Positions 21,743 through 31,336 of a stretch of DNA of 64,000 bases are shown here, one piece after another. The DNA lies in NCBI GenBank assembly GCA_001724355.1, contig MEEF01000010.1, forward strand, positions 62,001-126,000, given 5' to 3'. The translations under genes were made by a program, and so were the position numbers. Each line of letters begins with the position of its first letter. Position 1 is the first letter of the stretch. The notes below the pieces were generated by a model, which was given only the letters and a program-made list of their open reading frames with translations, did not search any database and was not told the DNA's origin. Source of the DNA: Mesorhizobium sp. SCN 65-20. GTDB taxonomy: Bacteria; Pseudomonadota; Alphaproteobacteria; Rhizobiales; Rhizobiaceae.

Positions 21743-22525
21743 TCAGCGTCCCTTGAAATGCGGTGCTCTGCGGGCATGGAAGGCGGCGCGGCCCTCGGCA
21801 TAGTCTTCGCTGAGGAACGTGGCGTCGCCGAGTGCCTGCGCAATGGCTGCCTCCGCCGGATCGTGGCTCAGTGCGGCGCGGATTGCGGCTTTCGACGCCC
21901 GTATGGACATGGGCGCGTTGCCGGCGATCGTCCTGGCGATCTGCTCGATACGGGCGTCGAACTCGGCTTCTTTGACGGTCTCCAGCAAGAACCCGGCGGC
22001 GAGGGCGGCTGTCGCGTCGATCCTGCCGGCGGTGTAGGTGAGGTAGCGCGCCATCTGCGGCCCGGCGGACCAGACGATGTCGCCCATCGCGTCCTGCGGA
22101 TAGGCGAGGCCGAGACGCCCGGCCGGCACCGAAAACTGTGCGTCAGGCGTGGCGATCCTGAGATCGCAGGCGGCGGCGAGGCCGAATCCGCCGCCGAAGC
22201 AGATGCCGCGGATCGCGGCGATCACCGGCACGGCGCAGTTGCGAAGTGCCGCGAAAGCAGCGGAATTGGTGGCCTCGTAGGTGCGGGCGCTTTCGGCCGT
22301 CCCGCGCAAGGTGTCGAACTCGGAGATGTCCGCACCGGCGGAAAAGTCCTGGCCCTTGCCGCGCAGCACGATCACGTGGGCACTGCCGCTGTCCGACAGC
22401 CGGCCGAGGATTGACGCCAGATCGACCCACATGGCCTGCGTGATCGCGTTCTTTCGCGACGGACGGTTGATGGCAATGGTGGCGACGCCGTCTTTAGTGC
22501 TCACCTGCAGCGGTTCGGTTTCCAT
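21743..22525 (-). CDS. Enoyl-CoA hydratase/isomerase family protein
   Basis: AINRPSRKNAIT, FSAGADISEF, IRGICFGGGFGLAAACDLRIA. Confidence 0.9.
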   Translation of the reverse strand: METEPLQVSTKDGVATIAINRPSRKNAITQAMWVDLASILGRLSDSGSAHVIVLRGKGQDFSAGADISEFDTLRGTAESARTYEATNSAAFAALRNCAVPVIAAIRGICFGGGFGLAAACDLRIATPDAQFSVPAGRLGLAYPQDAMGDIVWSAGPQMARYLTYTAGRIDATAALAAGFLLETVKEAEFDARIEQIARTIAGNAPMSIRASKAAIRAALSHDPAEAAIAQALGDATFLSEDYAEGRAAFHARRAPHFKGR

Positions 22526-22679
22526 GGCGTCTTGAATATCCGTGAACCTGGTCCATCTGAAGCGGCACGAACGAAACGATCTGAACGACCGCTAAGGAAA
22601 ATTGAGTTCAATCGTGCTAACATGTGGCTTATATGTCCCGCGCGGGAATGCACAAGCCGACAGTGAACGGAGACCGTCG

Positions 22680-23528
22680 ATGAACACCATATCCGCTGTG
22701 CGGCACGGGTCGCTGAAGCCTGTCGACCCGATCTGGCAATCGGTGCGCGACGAGGCTGCGGACGCGGTGGCGGGCGACCCTCTGCTGGCGGCATTCCTGT
22801 ATGCCACGATCCTGAACCAGGATACGCTGGAAGAGGCGGTCATCCATCGCCTCGCGGAACGGCTGGCGCACCAGGACCTCGGCGCCGATCTCCTGCGCCA
22901 GACCTTCTATGCCATGCTGGAAGACCGGCCGGAGTGGAGCGAGACGGTCCGCACCGACATCCAGGCCTATTACGACCGCGACCCGGCCTGCGACCGCTAT
23001 CTGATGCCGGTGCTCTATTTCAAGGGCTTCCACGCGATCCAGACGCACAGGCTGGCGCATTGGCTGTGGAACCGCGGCCGCAAGGATTTCGCGCTCTACC
23101 TGCAGAGCCGCTCTTCTTCCGTGTTCCAGACCGACATCAACCCGGCTGCGCGCATGGGCAAGGGCATCTTCATCGATCATGCCACCGGGCTGGTGGTCGG
23201 CGAGACTGCCGTCATCGAGGACGACGTGTCGATCCTGCACGGCGTGACCCTCGGCGGCACTGGCAAGACCGGCGGCGACCGTCATCCCAAGGTGCGATAC
23301 GGCGTGCTCATTGGCGCCGGAGCCAAGATCCTCGGCAACATCGAAATCGGTCATTGCGCCAAGATCGCGGCCGGCTCGGTGGTGCTCTCGCCCGTGCCGC
23401 ACAACAAGACGGTCGCGGGTGTGCCCGCGCGCGTGGTGGGCGAAACCGGCTGCGACCGCCCGTCGAGCCAGATGGACCAGTTGCTGCCGTCGCAAAGCAT
23501 GGATCACGTCGTCAGTTTCGACATCTGA
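22680..23528 (+). CDS. cysE: Serine O-acetyltransferase
   Basis: Start MNTISAVRHGSLK; FQTDINPAARMGKGIFIDHATGLVVGETAVIEDDVSILHGVTLGGTG. Confidence 0.93.
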   Translation: MNTISAVRHGSLKPVDPIWQSVRDEAADAVAGDPLLAAFLYATILNQDTLEEAVIHRLAERLAHQDLGADLLRQTFYAMLEDRPEWSETVRTDIQAYYDRDPACDRYLMPVLYFKGFHAIQTHRLAHWLWNRGRKDFALYLQSRSSSVFQTDINPAARMGKGIFIDHATGLVVGETAVIEDDVSILHGVTLGGTGKTGGDRHPKVRYGVLIGAGAKILGNIEIGHCAKIAAGSVVLSPVPHNKTVAGVPARVVGETGCDRPSSQMDQLLPSQSMDHVVSFDI

Positions 23529-23655
23529 TGTTCGTCGGCTTGTGCCGCTTGCGCATAATGCGTGAATTGCGAGATGCAGGCGGCGCGTTGCCTTTACATT
23601 GCCATGTCGAGCGTGTCAGAAGCGCCTCTCTCAAACGACAAGCCGGAGAAGCCAG

Positions 23656-23856
23656 TTGAAGCCGGAAGAAATCCGAAAGCTCGACGCTTATTTCAAGCGC
23701 CAGTTCCAGAACCCGAACCTCCAGGTCAAGGCTCGCCCGCGCAAGGACGACTCGGCAGAGGTCTATATCGGGGACGAATTCCTCGGCATCGTCTTCAAGG
23801 ACGAAGACGACGGCGACTACAATTTCTCGATGGCGATCCTCGACGTCGATCTGTAA
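23656..23856 (+). CDS. DUF3126 family small protein (TTG start)
   Basis: LKPEEIRKLDAYFKRQFQNPNLQVKARPRKDDSAEVYIGDEFLGIVFKDEDDGDYNFSMAILDVDL. Confidence 0.8.
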   Translation: MKPEEIRKLDAYFKRQFQNPNLQVKARPRKDDSAEVYIGDEFLGIVFKDEDDGDYNFSMAILDVDL

Positions 23857-23898
23857 GGCCGAGCGGCCGACCGACGCCGCGCGCCTGACGCGCGGCCG

Positions 23899-24624
23899 TC
23901 ACCTCTCGCGCAGCATCATGTTCGCACGGGCGACCACCGCCTCGTCGAGCGCGCGCCAATCTCCCAACAGTTCACGCGGAAACCTGTAGGTCAGGCTGAG
24001 GTCCTTGCCGACGAAAACGTCGCGTTCGCAGGGCGCCAGCGATTCATCGGCTTCGACCCCGTTGAGACAGCGTGCCACGAAAGCGGGCTCGCCCGGGCGG
24101 GCCGCCACTGCCAGAACCTCGTTGAGATAGCCGGAGTTTTCGGTGAACCCGAAGAGCGTTGTTCCGTCCGGGCCCGGCACGCCCGGCTTGACGGTAAGCG
24201 CGTCATAGATCGGACCGAGCCGGCCGCTCATGTCGCGCTTCATGGTGCGCGGCTCGAAGGTGAGGAAGACGATGCGCTTGCTGCCGTCGGTATTGTTGAA
24301 CGCGGCGCGGGCTGTTTCGCTGTAGCCGTCCATCTCCGGCCAGCGGAGGAAGAGGTCGAGCCGGTCGGCGATGCCGTCATGCCGGGCCTTTTCGAAGCGG
24401 ATCGTGTTGGCGGGGGCGGAGACCACATCGTCGTCGATGACGATCTCGCGCAGGCTTGTGTCGTCGCTGTAGCCAGCCAGTGCGATCGAATGCCCGAACC
24501 ATCGGCCGCCGGCGCTGATCGCGACCGAGAGCGCCGCAAGCACGGCGAAGCCGTAAAAGACCTTCACTGCCAGTGCGGAGTTGACGACCTCGAAGCCGGG
24601 GGTATCCGTCGCCTGCTGTTTCAT
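23899..24624 (-). CDS. Conserved hypothetical single-TM protein
   Basis: Start MKQQATDTPGFEV, one TM (VFYGFAVLAALSVAISAG); no family recognised. Confidence 0.7.
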   Translation of the reverse strand: MKQQATDTPGFEVVNSALAVKVFYGFAVLAALSVAISAGGRWFGHSIALAGYSDDTSLREIVIDDDVVSAPANTIRFEKARHDGIADRLDLFLRWPEMDGYSETARAAFNNTDGSKRIVFLTFEPRTMKRDMSGRLGPIYDALTVKPGVPGPDGTTLFGFTENSGYLNEVLAVAARPGEPAFVARCLNGVEADESLAPCERDVFVGKDLSLTYRFPRELLGDWRALDEAVVARANMMLRER

Positions 24625-24833
24625 CGATGTCTCCGGGGTGCCCGGCCTTCCTGTCGGCTGGGGAAGCGGAAGGCCGACGTGCCGGCTTCCGCTGTCGGGC
24701 CGTGGCCTGAGGCGGCGGCCCGATGCGCGATCACATTGCGCGCCTATGGTTAATGGCGCGTTAAGAGTTGCGGCGGGCTTGCCTGACGCCAAGCCAATCC
24801 ATAGGTTGCGCCCGACCAAGGAAGGGATTTGCC

Positions 24834-25367
24834 ATGCCGCTCTACGCACTCGACGGGATCGAACCGCAATTCGAGGACCGCGACAGCAACTGGATCGCAC
24901 CGGACGCGGCTGTGGTGGGCGATGTCCGGATCGCCCGTGACGTAGGCATATGGTTCGGCGCCGCGATCCGTGGCGACCGCGAGCCGATATCGATCGGTGC
25001 CGGCAGCAACATCCAGGAGCACACGGTGATGCACACCGATCCGGGATATCCGCTGACCGTCGGCGAGGGCTGCACCATCGGGCACCGCGCTATCCTGCAC
25101 GGCTGCACGGTGGGCGACAACAGCCTGATCGGCATGGGAGCGATCGTGCTCAACGGTGCCAGGATCGGCCGCAACTGCCTGGTGGGCGCGGGCGCGCTAG
25201 TGACCGAAGGCAAGGAGTTTCCGGACAACTCGCTGATCGTCGGTTCGCCCGCCAAGGTGATCCGGACCCTCGACGATGCCGCCGCCGATCGTCTGCGCAA
25301 GTCAGCCCAGGATTATGTCCAGAACCAGAAGCGTTTCAGGGCCGGCCTTAGCAAGGTCGCCGATTAA
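24834..25367 (+). CDS. Gamma carbonic anhydrase family protein (left-handed beta helix)
   Basis: Hexapeptide repeats, NIQEHTVMHTDPGYPLTVGEGCTIGHRAILHGCTVGDNSLIGMGA. Confidence 0.9.
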   Translation: MPLYALDGIEPQFEDRDSNWIAPDAAVVGDVRIARDVGIWFGAAIRGDREPISIGAGSNIQEHTVMHTDPGYPLTVGEGCTIGHRAILHGCTVGDNSLIGMGAIVLNGARIGRNCLVGAGALVTEGKEFPDNSLIVGSPAKVIRTLDDAAADRLRKSAQDYVQNQKRFRAGLSKVAD

Positions 25368-25373
25368 GTCGTA

Positions 25374-25397
25374 TGACCCGGCTGGCGAGCCGGGTCA
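25374..25397. terminator. Bidirectional terminator-like hairpin
   Basis: TGACCCGGCT-GGCG-AGCCGGGTCA (10-bp perfect stem) between convergent genes. Confidence 0.65.
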
Positions 25398-25412
25398 CGC
25401 TCTCGCCGCAGC

Positions 25413-26204
25413 CTAGGCGGCGGTGAGTTCAAGATGGATGGCCACCGGCACGTGGTCGGACGGCTTTTCCCAGGCGCGCACGTGTTTTTCGATGGATGCC
25501 GAGCCGAGCCGGTTGGCGGCCTCCGGCGACAAGAGCAGGTGGTCGATGCGGATGCCGTTGTTCTTCTGCCACGCGCCGGCCTGATAGTCCCAGAAGGTAT
25601 AGACGTCAGGCTTGTCGGTCACCGCGCGGACCGCTTCGGTGAAGCCGAGGTTCTTCAGCCGCCTGAATGCCTGGCGGGTCTCGGGCTGGAACAGGGCATC
25701 GCCCAGCCATTGCTCGGGGAAGCGCGCGTCAACCGCCTCCGGGATGACGTTGTAGTCGCCGGCCAGCACCAGTGCTTCCTCCAGGGCCAGGCGCTCGGCG
25801 GCCCAGCGTTCGAGCCTCGCCATCCAGGACAGCTTGTAGGGGAACTTGTCGGTACCGACGGGATTGCCGTTTGGCAAGTAGAGCGAGACGACGCGCAGCG
25901 CACCCTTGTCGGTCGAGAATACGCCCTCGATGAACCGCGCCTGCTCGTCGGCATCGTCTCCGGGCAGCCCGCGATTGACTTCGTCGAAGCGCAGCTTCGA
26001 AAGTATAGCAACTCCGTTGAAGCCTTTCTGGCCGTGGGTTTCTACGTTGTACCCCAGCGCCTCGATCTCGGCCCGGGGAAACTGGTCGTCTACGCTTTTG
26101 ATCTCCTGCAAGCAGACGATATCCGGCGAGCTTTCCTTGAGCCAATGAAGCAGATTGCCGATGCGAGCTCTGACGCCATTGATATTCCAGGTCACGATCT
26201 TCAT
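25413..26204 (-). CDS. xth: Exodeoxyribonuclease III
   Basis: MKIVTWNINGVRARIGNLLHWLKESSPDIVCLQEIK...WDYQAGAWQKNNGIRIDHLLLSP. Confidence 0.93.
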   Translation of the reverse strand: MKIVTWNINGVRARIGNLLHWLKESSPDIVCLQEIKSVDDQFPRAEIEALGYNVETHGQKGFNGVAILSKLRFDEVNRGLPGDDADEQARFIEGVFSTDKGALRVVSLYLPNGNPVGTDKFPYKLSWMARLERWAAERLALEEALVLAGDYNVIPEAVDARFPEQWLGDALFQPETRQAFRRLKNLGFTEAVRAVTDKPDVYTFWDYQAGAWQKNNGIRIDHLLLSPEAANRLGSASIEKHVRAWEKPSDHVPVAIHLELTAA

Positions 26205-26341
26205 GAATTTCACGCGATTATTTCAAATAATTCTTGATAGCCGTTGAGGCGGTTCCGGACGATCCTGCATCATCCTTCGGGAGAAGGGAACCGGTTCCGT
26301 TTGCCAAAAATTGGACCGGTTGCAAAAGGGGAACAAACGCC

Positions 26342-27826
26342 ATGTCTATCAGTCCACATCCCGTGGACGAGGTGCTGCCAGCGCCTCGTCTTGCTGCGCT
26401 CGGAATCCAGCACGTGCTGGTCATGTATGCCGGTGCCATCGCCGTGCCGCTCATCATCGGGCGCGCGCTCAAGCTCGACCCTGAGCAGGTCGCCTTCCTG
26501 ATTTCCGCCGACCTGTTCGTCTGCGGCGTCGTCACCATCATCCAGTCGCTGGGCGCCACCCAGTGGTTCGGCATCAAGCTGCCTGTCATGATGGGCGTGA
26601 CCTTCGCCGCCGTTGGTCCGATGGTGGCCATGGCCAACGCCAATCCGGGGCCTGACGGCGCCCGCATGATCTTCGGCGCGATCATCGGCGCGGGCATCAT
26701 TGCCCTGCTCATTGCGCCGATCGTCAGCCGCATGCTGCGGTTCTTCCCGCCAGTGGTGACCGGTACGATCATCGTGGTGATCGGTGCATCCTTGATGCGC
26801 ATCGGCATCAACTGGATCTTCGGCAATCCCTTCGGCCCGACCGCGCCCCGCATCGTGGCGCCAGAGCACGCCGAATGGCTGAAGTCGGTGACCGAGATGG
26901 CGGCCGCGACCGGCTCGACCATCCCGGCGATTCCGGAGAAGCTCGGACTTGCGCCGTCGGTGCAGAACCCCGCCTATGCGCCGCTGACCAATGTCGGCAT
27001 CTCGGCGATCGTGCTTTTTTCCATCCTCGCCATCGCCAAGTTCGGCAAGGGCTTCATGTCCAACATCGCCGTGCTGCTCGGCATCGTCATCGGCGGCGTC
27101 GTCACCGCGGCCCTCGGCATGATGAACTTCGACAAGGTCGCTTCCGCCGGCTGGTTCGAACTGATCACGCCGCTGCGCTTCGGCATGCCGATCTTCGATC
27201 CGATCCTCATCATCACCATGGTGCTGGTCATGATCGTCGTGATGATCGAGTCGACCGGCATGTTCCTGGCGCTCGGTGACATGACCGGCAAGAAGGTGAC
27301 GCAGCCGATGCTCTCCGCAGGTCTTCGCACCGACGGCCTGGGCACCGTGATCGGCGGCCTGTTCAACACCTTCCCCTACACCAGCTTCTCGCAGAACGTG
27401 GGCCTGGTCGGGGTCACCGGCGTGAAGAGCCGCTTCGTCTGCGTTGCCGGCGGCGTGATCCTGATTATCCTCGGCCTCGTGCCCAAGATGGGCGCGCTGG
27501 TCGAGGCGCTTCCGGTCTTTGTCCTGGGCGGCGCTGGCCTGGTGATGTTCGGCATGGTCGCGGCGACCGGCATCCGCATCCTCGCGAATGTCGACTTCAA
27601 GACGAACCGCAACAACCTGTTCGTCGTGGCTGTGTCGATCGGCTTCGGCATGATCCCGCTGGTCGCGCCCGACTTCAAGATGTGGATGCCGCACAACATC
27701 CATCCGCTGATCGAGTCGGGCATCCTGCTGGCCGCTGTCTCGGCCGTCGTGCTCAACGCCTTCTTCAACGGCACCAAGGTGAACGAGGAAGAGATCCGCG
27801 AGGCGGCAATGGCCTCCGAGGCCTGA
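26342..27826 (+). CDS. NCS2-family uracil/xanthine permease
   Basis: LGIQHVLVMYAGAIAVPLIIG; FNTFPYTSFSQNVGLVGVTGVKSR. Confidence 0.92.
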   Translation: MSISPHPVDEVLPAPRLAALGIQHVLVMYAGAIAVPLIIGRALKLDPEQVAFLISADLFVCGVVTIIQSLGATQWFGIKLPVMMGVTFAAVGPMVAMANANPGPDGARMIFGAIIGAGIIALLIAPIVSRMLRFFPPVVTGTIIVVIGASLMRIGINWIFGNPFGPTAPRIVAPEHAEWLKSVTEMAAATGSTIPAIPEKLGLAPSVQNPAYAPLTNVGISAIVLFSILAIAKFGKGFMSNIAVLLGIVIGGVVTAALGMMNFDKVASAGWFELITPLRFGMPIFDPILIITMVLVMIVVMIESTGMFLALGDMTGKKVTQPMLSAGLRTDGLGTVIGGLFNTFPYTSFSQNVGLVGVTGVKSRFVCVAGGVILIILGLVPKMGALVEALPVFVLGGAGLVMFGMVAATGIRILANVDFKTNRNNLFVVAVSIGFGMIPLVAPDFKMWMPHNIHPLIESGILLAAVSAVVLNAFFNGTKVNEEEIREAAMASEA

Positions 27827-27834
27827 CGCGATTC

Positions 27835-27873
27835 CATGACCCCGAAGATCGGAATCGATTTTTCGGGGTCATG
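27835..27873. terminator. Stem-loop downstream of the permease gene
   Basis: CATGACCCCGAA...TTCGGGGTCATG, 12-bp perfect arms. Confidence 0.6.
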
Positions 27874-27930
27874 CACAAATTCAAAGTGCTTCAGCGCCCT
27901 TTGCGTCCGACAGGAAGCGCGGCGCTGTAG
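27873..27930. repeat. Dispersed hairpin repeat, copy 1
   Basis: GCACAAATTCAAAGTGCTTCAGCGCCCTTTGCGTCCGACAGGAAGCGCGGCGCTGTAG; second copy at 46469-46528. Confidence 0.8.
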
Positions 27931-27995
27931 CGGTAGCGACACGGGTGGATCTGTCCGCGTGGGGGCGGGCAGATCCACCCGCAGGCGTTTGCGGG

Positions 27996-29234
27996 TCAGT
28001 GTTCCCGCGATGCCGCGGCGTGACTTGCCGCCTCATGAAGGCTGACGGGGCCATAGGTCTCGCCGCTCGCGCTGCCGGCAAGCACGAAGCCCCTGGGTGT
28101 CTCGACGAGAGCAAGACTCTCCTCCGCAAGCAGGATCCAGAATACCGGGTTTGGAATATCGGCCGCGACCGCTTGCGCCGACATGGCCGCATCCTCGATG
28201 AGAGGCCGGGCACGCCGCAGCAAAAGGTCGCCCGCGGCGGCTACCGGTCTTTTTGTTGCATAGGCAATCAGGGCGTCGACCGACCGGGCATCCACCCGCC
28301 CAAGCAACCGTCCAGCAGCGGGCGGCCGATACTTGCCGAGAGCGTCACCGTATCCCTCGATGTACTCGTAGAGTCGCGCTCCGGTGTCGTTCGCCACGGC
28401 AATCCGGATGCCGCCATCGGTGTCGACGACCCAGCCCTGCTCCTCCTTGCCCTGGATTTCAACCGAGTAGCCGCCGCGAATGCCGATCGGCGCCTCGGGC
28501 GTTTCGGCCGATGCTGCAGCAAGGCCTATGGCTACGCACAGCGGGTCGGTCAGTGAATGGTGGAAGCCCGCTATGCGAGCAGCGGAAAGACGTTTGCTTC
28601 GCCTGGGATTGGCAAGGATGAGCCCTTCCATCGCGGCCGCATAGGAAGCGTCTTCCACCTTTCGTAGCTCTGGGCAGTGCGAAATCCACTCGGCCGCACG
28701 CCGGGAAATCGGATCTGCCTTCTCCGCAGCGTAGAAACGATCATCGAGGCTGTTCAGGAATGGAGCACGGCCGCCGGAGAATCCGGTCTGCTCGCTTGCA
28801 GCTGCCGGATTGGCATCCACCCAGGCGATCATCTCCTGCAGCAATCCCGCCTGGGTGGCTGCGCCCATGGCTATCAACCCCGCCAGGGCATCGGCGAAGA
28901 TGTGCTTTGCCTTGTGCCCACTGTTGTGGATGAACTGGCTGTGACCGCCATTGTTGACCTGCGCCAGATAGAAGTCGGCGTGGTAGGCCTGCAGCGCAAG
29001 TGAGGGCAGTTCGTGGCGACGATACAGGCCACGGTCGAACATCGCGTTGACGTAGTCGACTACACCCTGGACGATGTCGTCGTCGCGGTATTTTGTTTGA
29101 TTGAAAGACGAATCCGACAAGATGATCGGCATTGTCGAGTTGCCCGCGGGCGGTTGCTTGCGTCTGCCAAACAATGCCATCTGCGATGTCTCCTCTTGGC
29201 GCTTCATGCAACGCTCGAAGACACTGGCACACAA
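27996..29234 (-). CDS. DUF4375/DMP19-like domain protein with uncharacterised C-terminal half
   Basis: LQAYHADFYLAQVNNGGHSQFIHNSGHKAKHIFADALAGLIAMGA matches the DUF4375 signature; remainder unrecognised; start uncertain (29177 also possible). Confidence 0.65.
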   Translation of the reverse strand: MCASVFERCMKRQEETSQMALFGRRKQPPAGNSTMPIILSDSSFNQTKYRDDDIVQGVVDYVNAMFDRGLYRRHELPSLALQAYHADFYLAQVNNGGHSQFIHNSGHKAKHIFADALAGLIAMGAATQAGLLQEMIAWVDANPAAASEQTGFSGGRAPFLNSLDDRFYAAEKADPISRRAAEWISHCPELRKVEDASYAAAMEGLILANPRRSKRLSAARIAGFHHSLTDPLCVAIGLAAASAETPEAPIGIRGGYSVEIQGKEEQGWVVDTDGGIRIAVANDTGARLYEYIEGYGDALGKYRPPAAGRLLGRVDARSVDALIAYATKRPVAAAGDLLLRRARPLIEDAAMSAQAVAADIPNPVFWILLAEESLALVETPRGFVLAGSASGETYGPVSLHEAASHAAASREH

Positions 29235-29237
29235 ATA

Positions 29238-29633
29238 TCAATTTATGGTTGTTTCGGATCGCCTCTCGACCAGTCCGATCGTGTTGCCCGCCGGATCCTT
29301 CAGGAAGGCCATCCATTCGCTGTCGCCGGCCGGCCCGAACACGCCTTCGGTGTCGCGATGCACCAGGGCAGGCGCGGCGGTGAAGGGGACGCCGTGTTCC
29401 GACGCCCGTTCGTGGAACGCATCAAGATCGTCGATGTCGAGATAGACGGTTCCCTGGGGCACGCCGCCGGTGAAGAATAGCCTGACGTCGCCGACGAGGA
29501 TGAAGCCGATGCCGGGCGGGTCATAGCGGGCATGGACGTGCAGCCCGAAGACCTCGAGCCAGAAGGCGAGGGTCGCGTCGATATCGCGACCGGCCGAGAG
29601 CGCAACCTGGCGGAGCGCTCGCGGCCTGCGCAT
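29238..29633 (-). CDS. VOC/glyoxalase-like protein
   Basis: DIDATLAFWLEVFGLHVHARYDPPGIGFILVGDVRLFF; FLKDPAGNTIGLVERR. Confidence 0.82.
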   Translation of the reverse strand: MRRPRALRQVALSAGRDIDATLAFWLEVFGLHVHARYDPPGIGFILVGDVRLFFTGGVPQGTVYLDIDDLDAFHERASEHGVPFTAAPALVHRDTEGVFGPAGDSEWMAFLKDPAGNTIGLVERRSETTIN

Positions 29634-29634
29634 G

Positions 29635-29991
29635 CTAGATGGAGAAACTGGTGCCGCAGCCGCAGCCGGCGACCGCGTTGGGGTTCTTGATATGGAACGA
29701 CTGGCCCATCAGGTCGTCGACGAAGTCGACCACCGAGCCGCCCATGTAGACCAGCGACAGGTCGTCGATGAGCAGCGTCGCGCCGTCCTTTTCGATGGCG
29801 ACGTCGTCGTCGTTGCGGCCTTCCACCAGGTCGAACTTGTAGGAAAAGCCGGAACAGCCGCCGCCTTCCACCGAGATGCGCAACGCCGTCTTGCCGGGTT
29901 CGCCGGCAACGATCTTGGCGATCCGCTTGGCAGCGGCCTCGGTCATGTCAACTTTCATGGCGGTCTTGGCGTCTGCGCCCATGGGCGTCAC
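29635..29991 (-). CDS. erpA: Iron-sulfur cluster insertion protein (HesB/ErpA type)
   Basis: [19 protein letters not shown]...[16 protein letters not shown]. Confidence 0.92.
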   Translation of the reverse strand: MTPMGADAKTAMKVDMTEAAAKRIAKIVAGEPGKTALRISVEGGGCSGFSYKFDLVEGRNDDDVAIEKDGATLLIDDLSLVYMGGSVVDFVDDLMGQSFHIKNPNAVAGCGCGTSFSI

Positions 29992-30053
29992 CTTGCTTTC
30001 TGGTTTTCATGATAGGTATGAAGCGACCCAGGGCAAGTCAACAGGTTGGGAGC

Positions 30054-31274
30054 ATGGACGGCGAGCGGCAACTTGGCGACATTGGCTTCGGCTACCGGCC
30101 GCGGGCCGCATATGCCTGCGACCCCGCGCGCTCGCGCGGGCGCCTGGTCGACGAGGTCGAAAGCCCGACGCGCACGCCGTTCCAGCGCGACCGCGACCGC
30201 ATCATCCATTCGACCGCCTTCCGCCGGCTCAAGCACAAGACCCAGGTCTTCGTCGCGCATGAGGGCGACCATTTCCGCACCCGGCTGACCCACACCATCG
30301 AGGTCGCGCAGATCGCCCGAGCGCTGGCGCGTGCGCTGCGCTGCGACGAGGACCTGGCCGAGGCGATCGCGCTCGTCCACGACTTCGGGCACACGCCGTT
30401 CGGGCATACCGGCGAGGATACGCTCAACGAGCGAATGGCGGCATGGGGCGGTTTCGACCACAACGCCCAGTCACTGCGCGTGGTAACCAAGCTCGAACGG
30501 CGATATGCGGAATTCGACGGCCTGAACCTGACCTGGGAAACGCTGGAAGGCCTGGTCAAGCACAACGGCCCGCTCACCGACGCTGCCGGCAACGGATTGA
30601 AGGGGCCTGTACCGCAGGCGATCATCGACTATTCCGAGCTGCACGACCTTGAACTCGACCGATTCGCCAGCCTCGAGGCACAGTGCGCGGCGATAGCCGA
30701 CGACATCGCCTACAACACCCATGACATAGACGACGGCCTGAGAGCCGGGCTGCTCACGCTCGACATGCTCGGCGAGGTGTCGTTGCCGGCGAGCATCCTG
30801 CGCGGCGTTCGCGAGCGTTATCCCTCGCTTGATGCAGTGCGCACCGGTCACGAGCTGATGCGGCGCCAGATCACCATCTTCGTCGAGGACGTGATCGCCA
30901 CTTCCGCGGACCGGATCGCCCGCATGAAACCGGCCAGCCCCGATGACGTTCGGGCTGCCGGCGAGGCGATGGTCACGTTCTCGACTGAGATGACGGTGCA
31001 GGAGAAGGAGCTCAAGACCTTCCTCTATCGCAACATGTACCGCCATCCGGAAGTCATGAGGGTTCGGGCGAACGCGGATGCGATCGTCCGGGACCTGTTC
31101 GATGCCTATTTTGCGGATCCCCGGGCCATGCCGGAGGGGTGGCGCGAGGGGCTCGATCGCTGCGAGGATCGGGTCAAGGCGCGCCATGTGTCGGACTTTT
31201 TGGCCGGCATGACCGACACCTATGCGGTCAAGGAGCACCGACGCTTGTTTGACCATACGCCCGATTTGGTTTAG
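30054..31274 (+). CDS. dgt: Deoxyguanosinetriphosphate triphosphohydrolase-like protein
   Basis: [39 protein letters not shown] motif; divergent from erpA. Confidence 0.92.
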   Translation: MDGERQLGDIGFGYRPRAAYACDPARSRGRLVDEVESPTRTPFQRDRDRIIHSTAFRRLKHKTQVFVAHEGDHFRTRLTHTIEVAQIARALARALRCDEDLAEAIALVHDFGHTPFGHTGEDTLNERMAAWGGFDHNAQSLRVVTKLERRYAEFDGLNLTWETLEGLVKHNGPLTDAAGNGLKGPVPQAIIDYSELHDLELDRFASLEAQCAAIADDIAYNTHDIDDGLRAGLLTLDMLGEVSLPASILRGVRERYPSLDAVRTGHELMRRQITIFVEDVIATSADRIARMKPASPDDVRAAGEAMVTFSTEMTVQEKELKTFLYRNMYRHPEVMRVRANADAIVRDLFDAYFADPRAMPEGWREGLDRCEDRVKARHVSDFLAGMTDTYAVKEHRRLFDHTPDLV

Positions 31275-31336
31275 GCCGGACGCAAATTCCCGGCATTTGT
31301 GCCGGTTTTCACGCAATGCCACCCAGAGCCGAGCAG

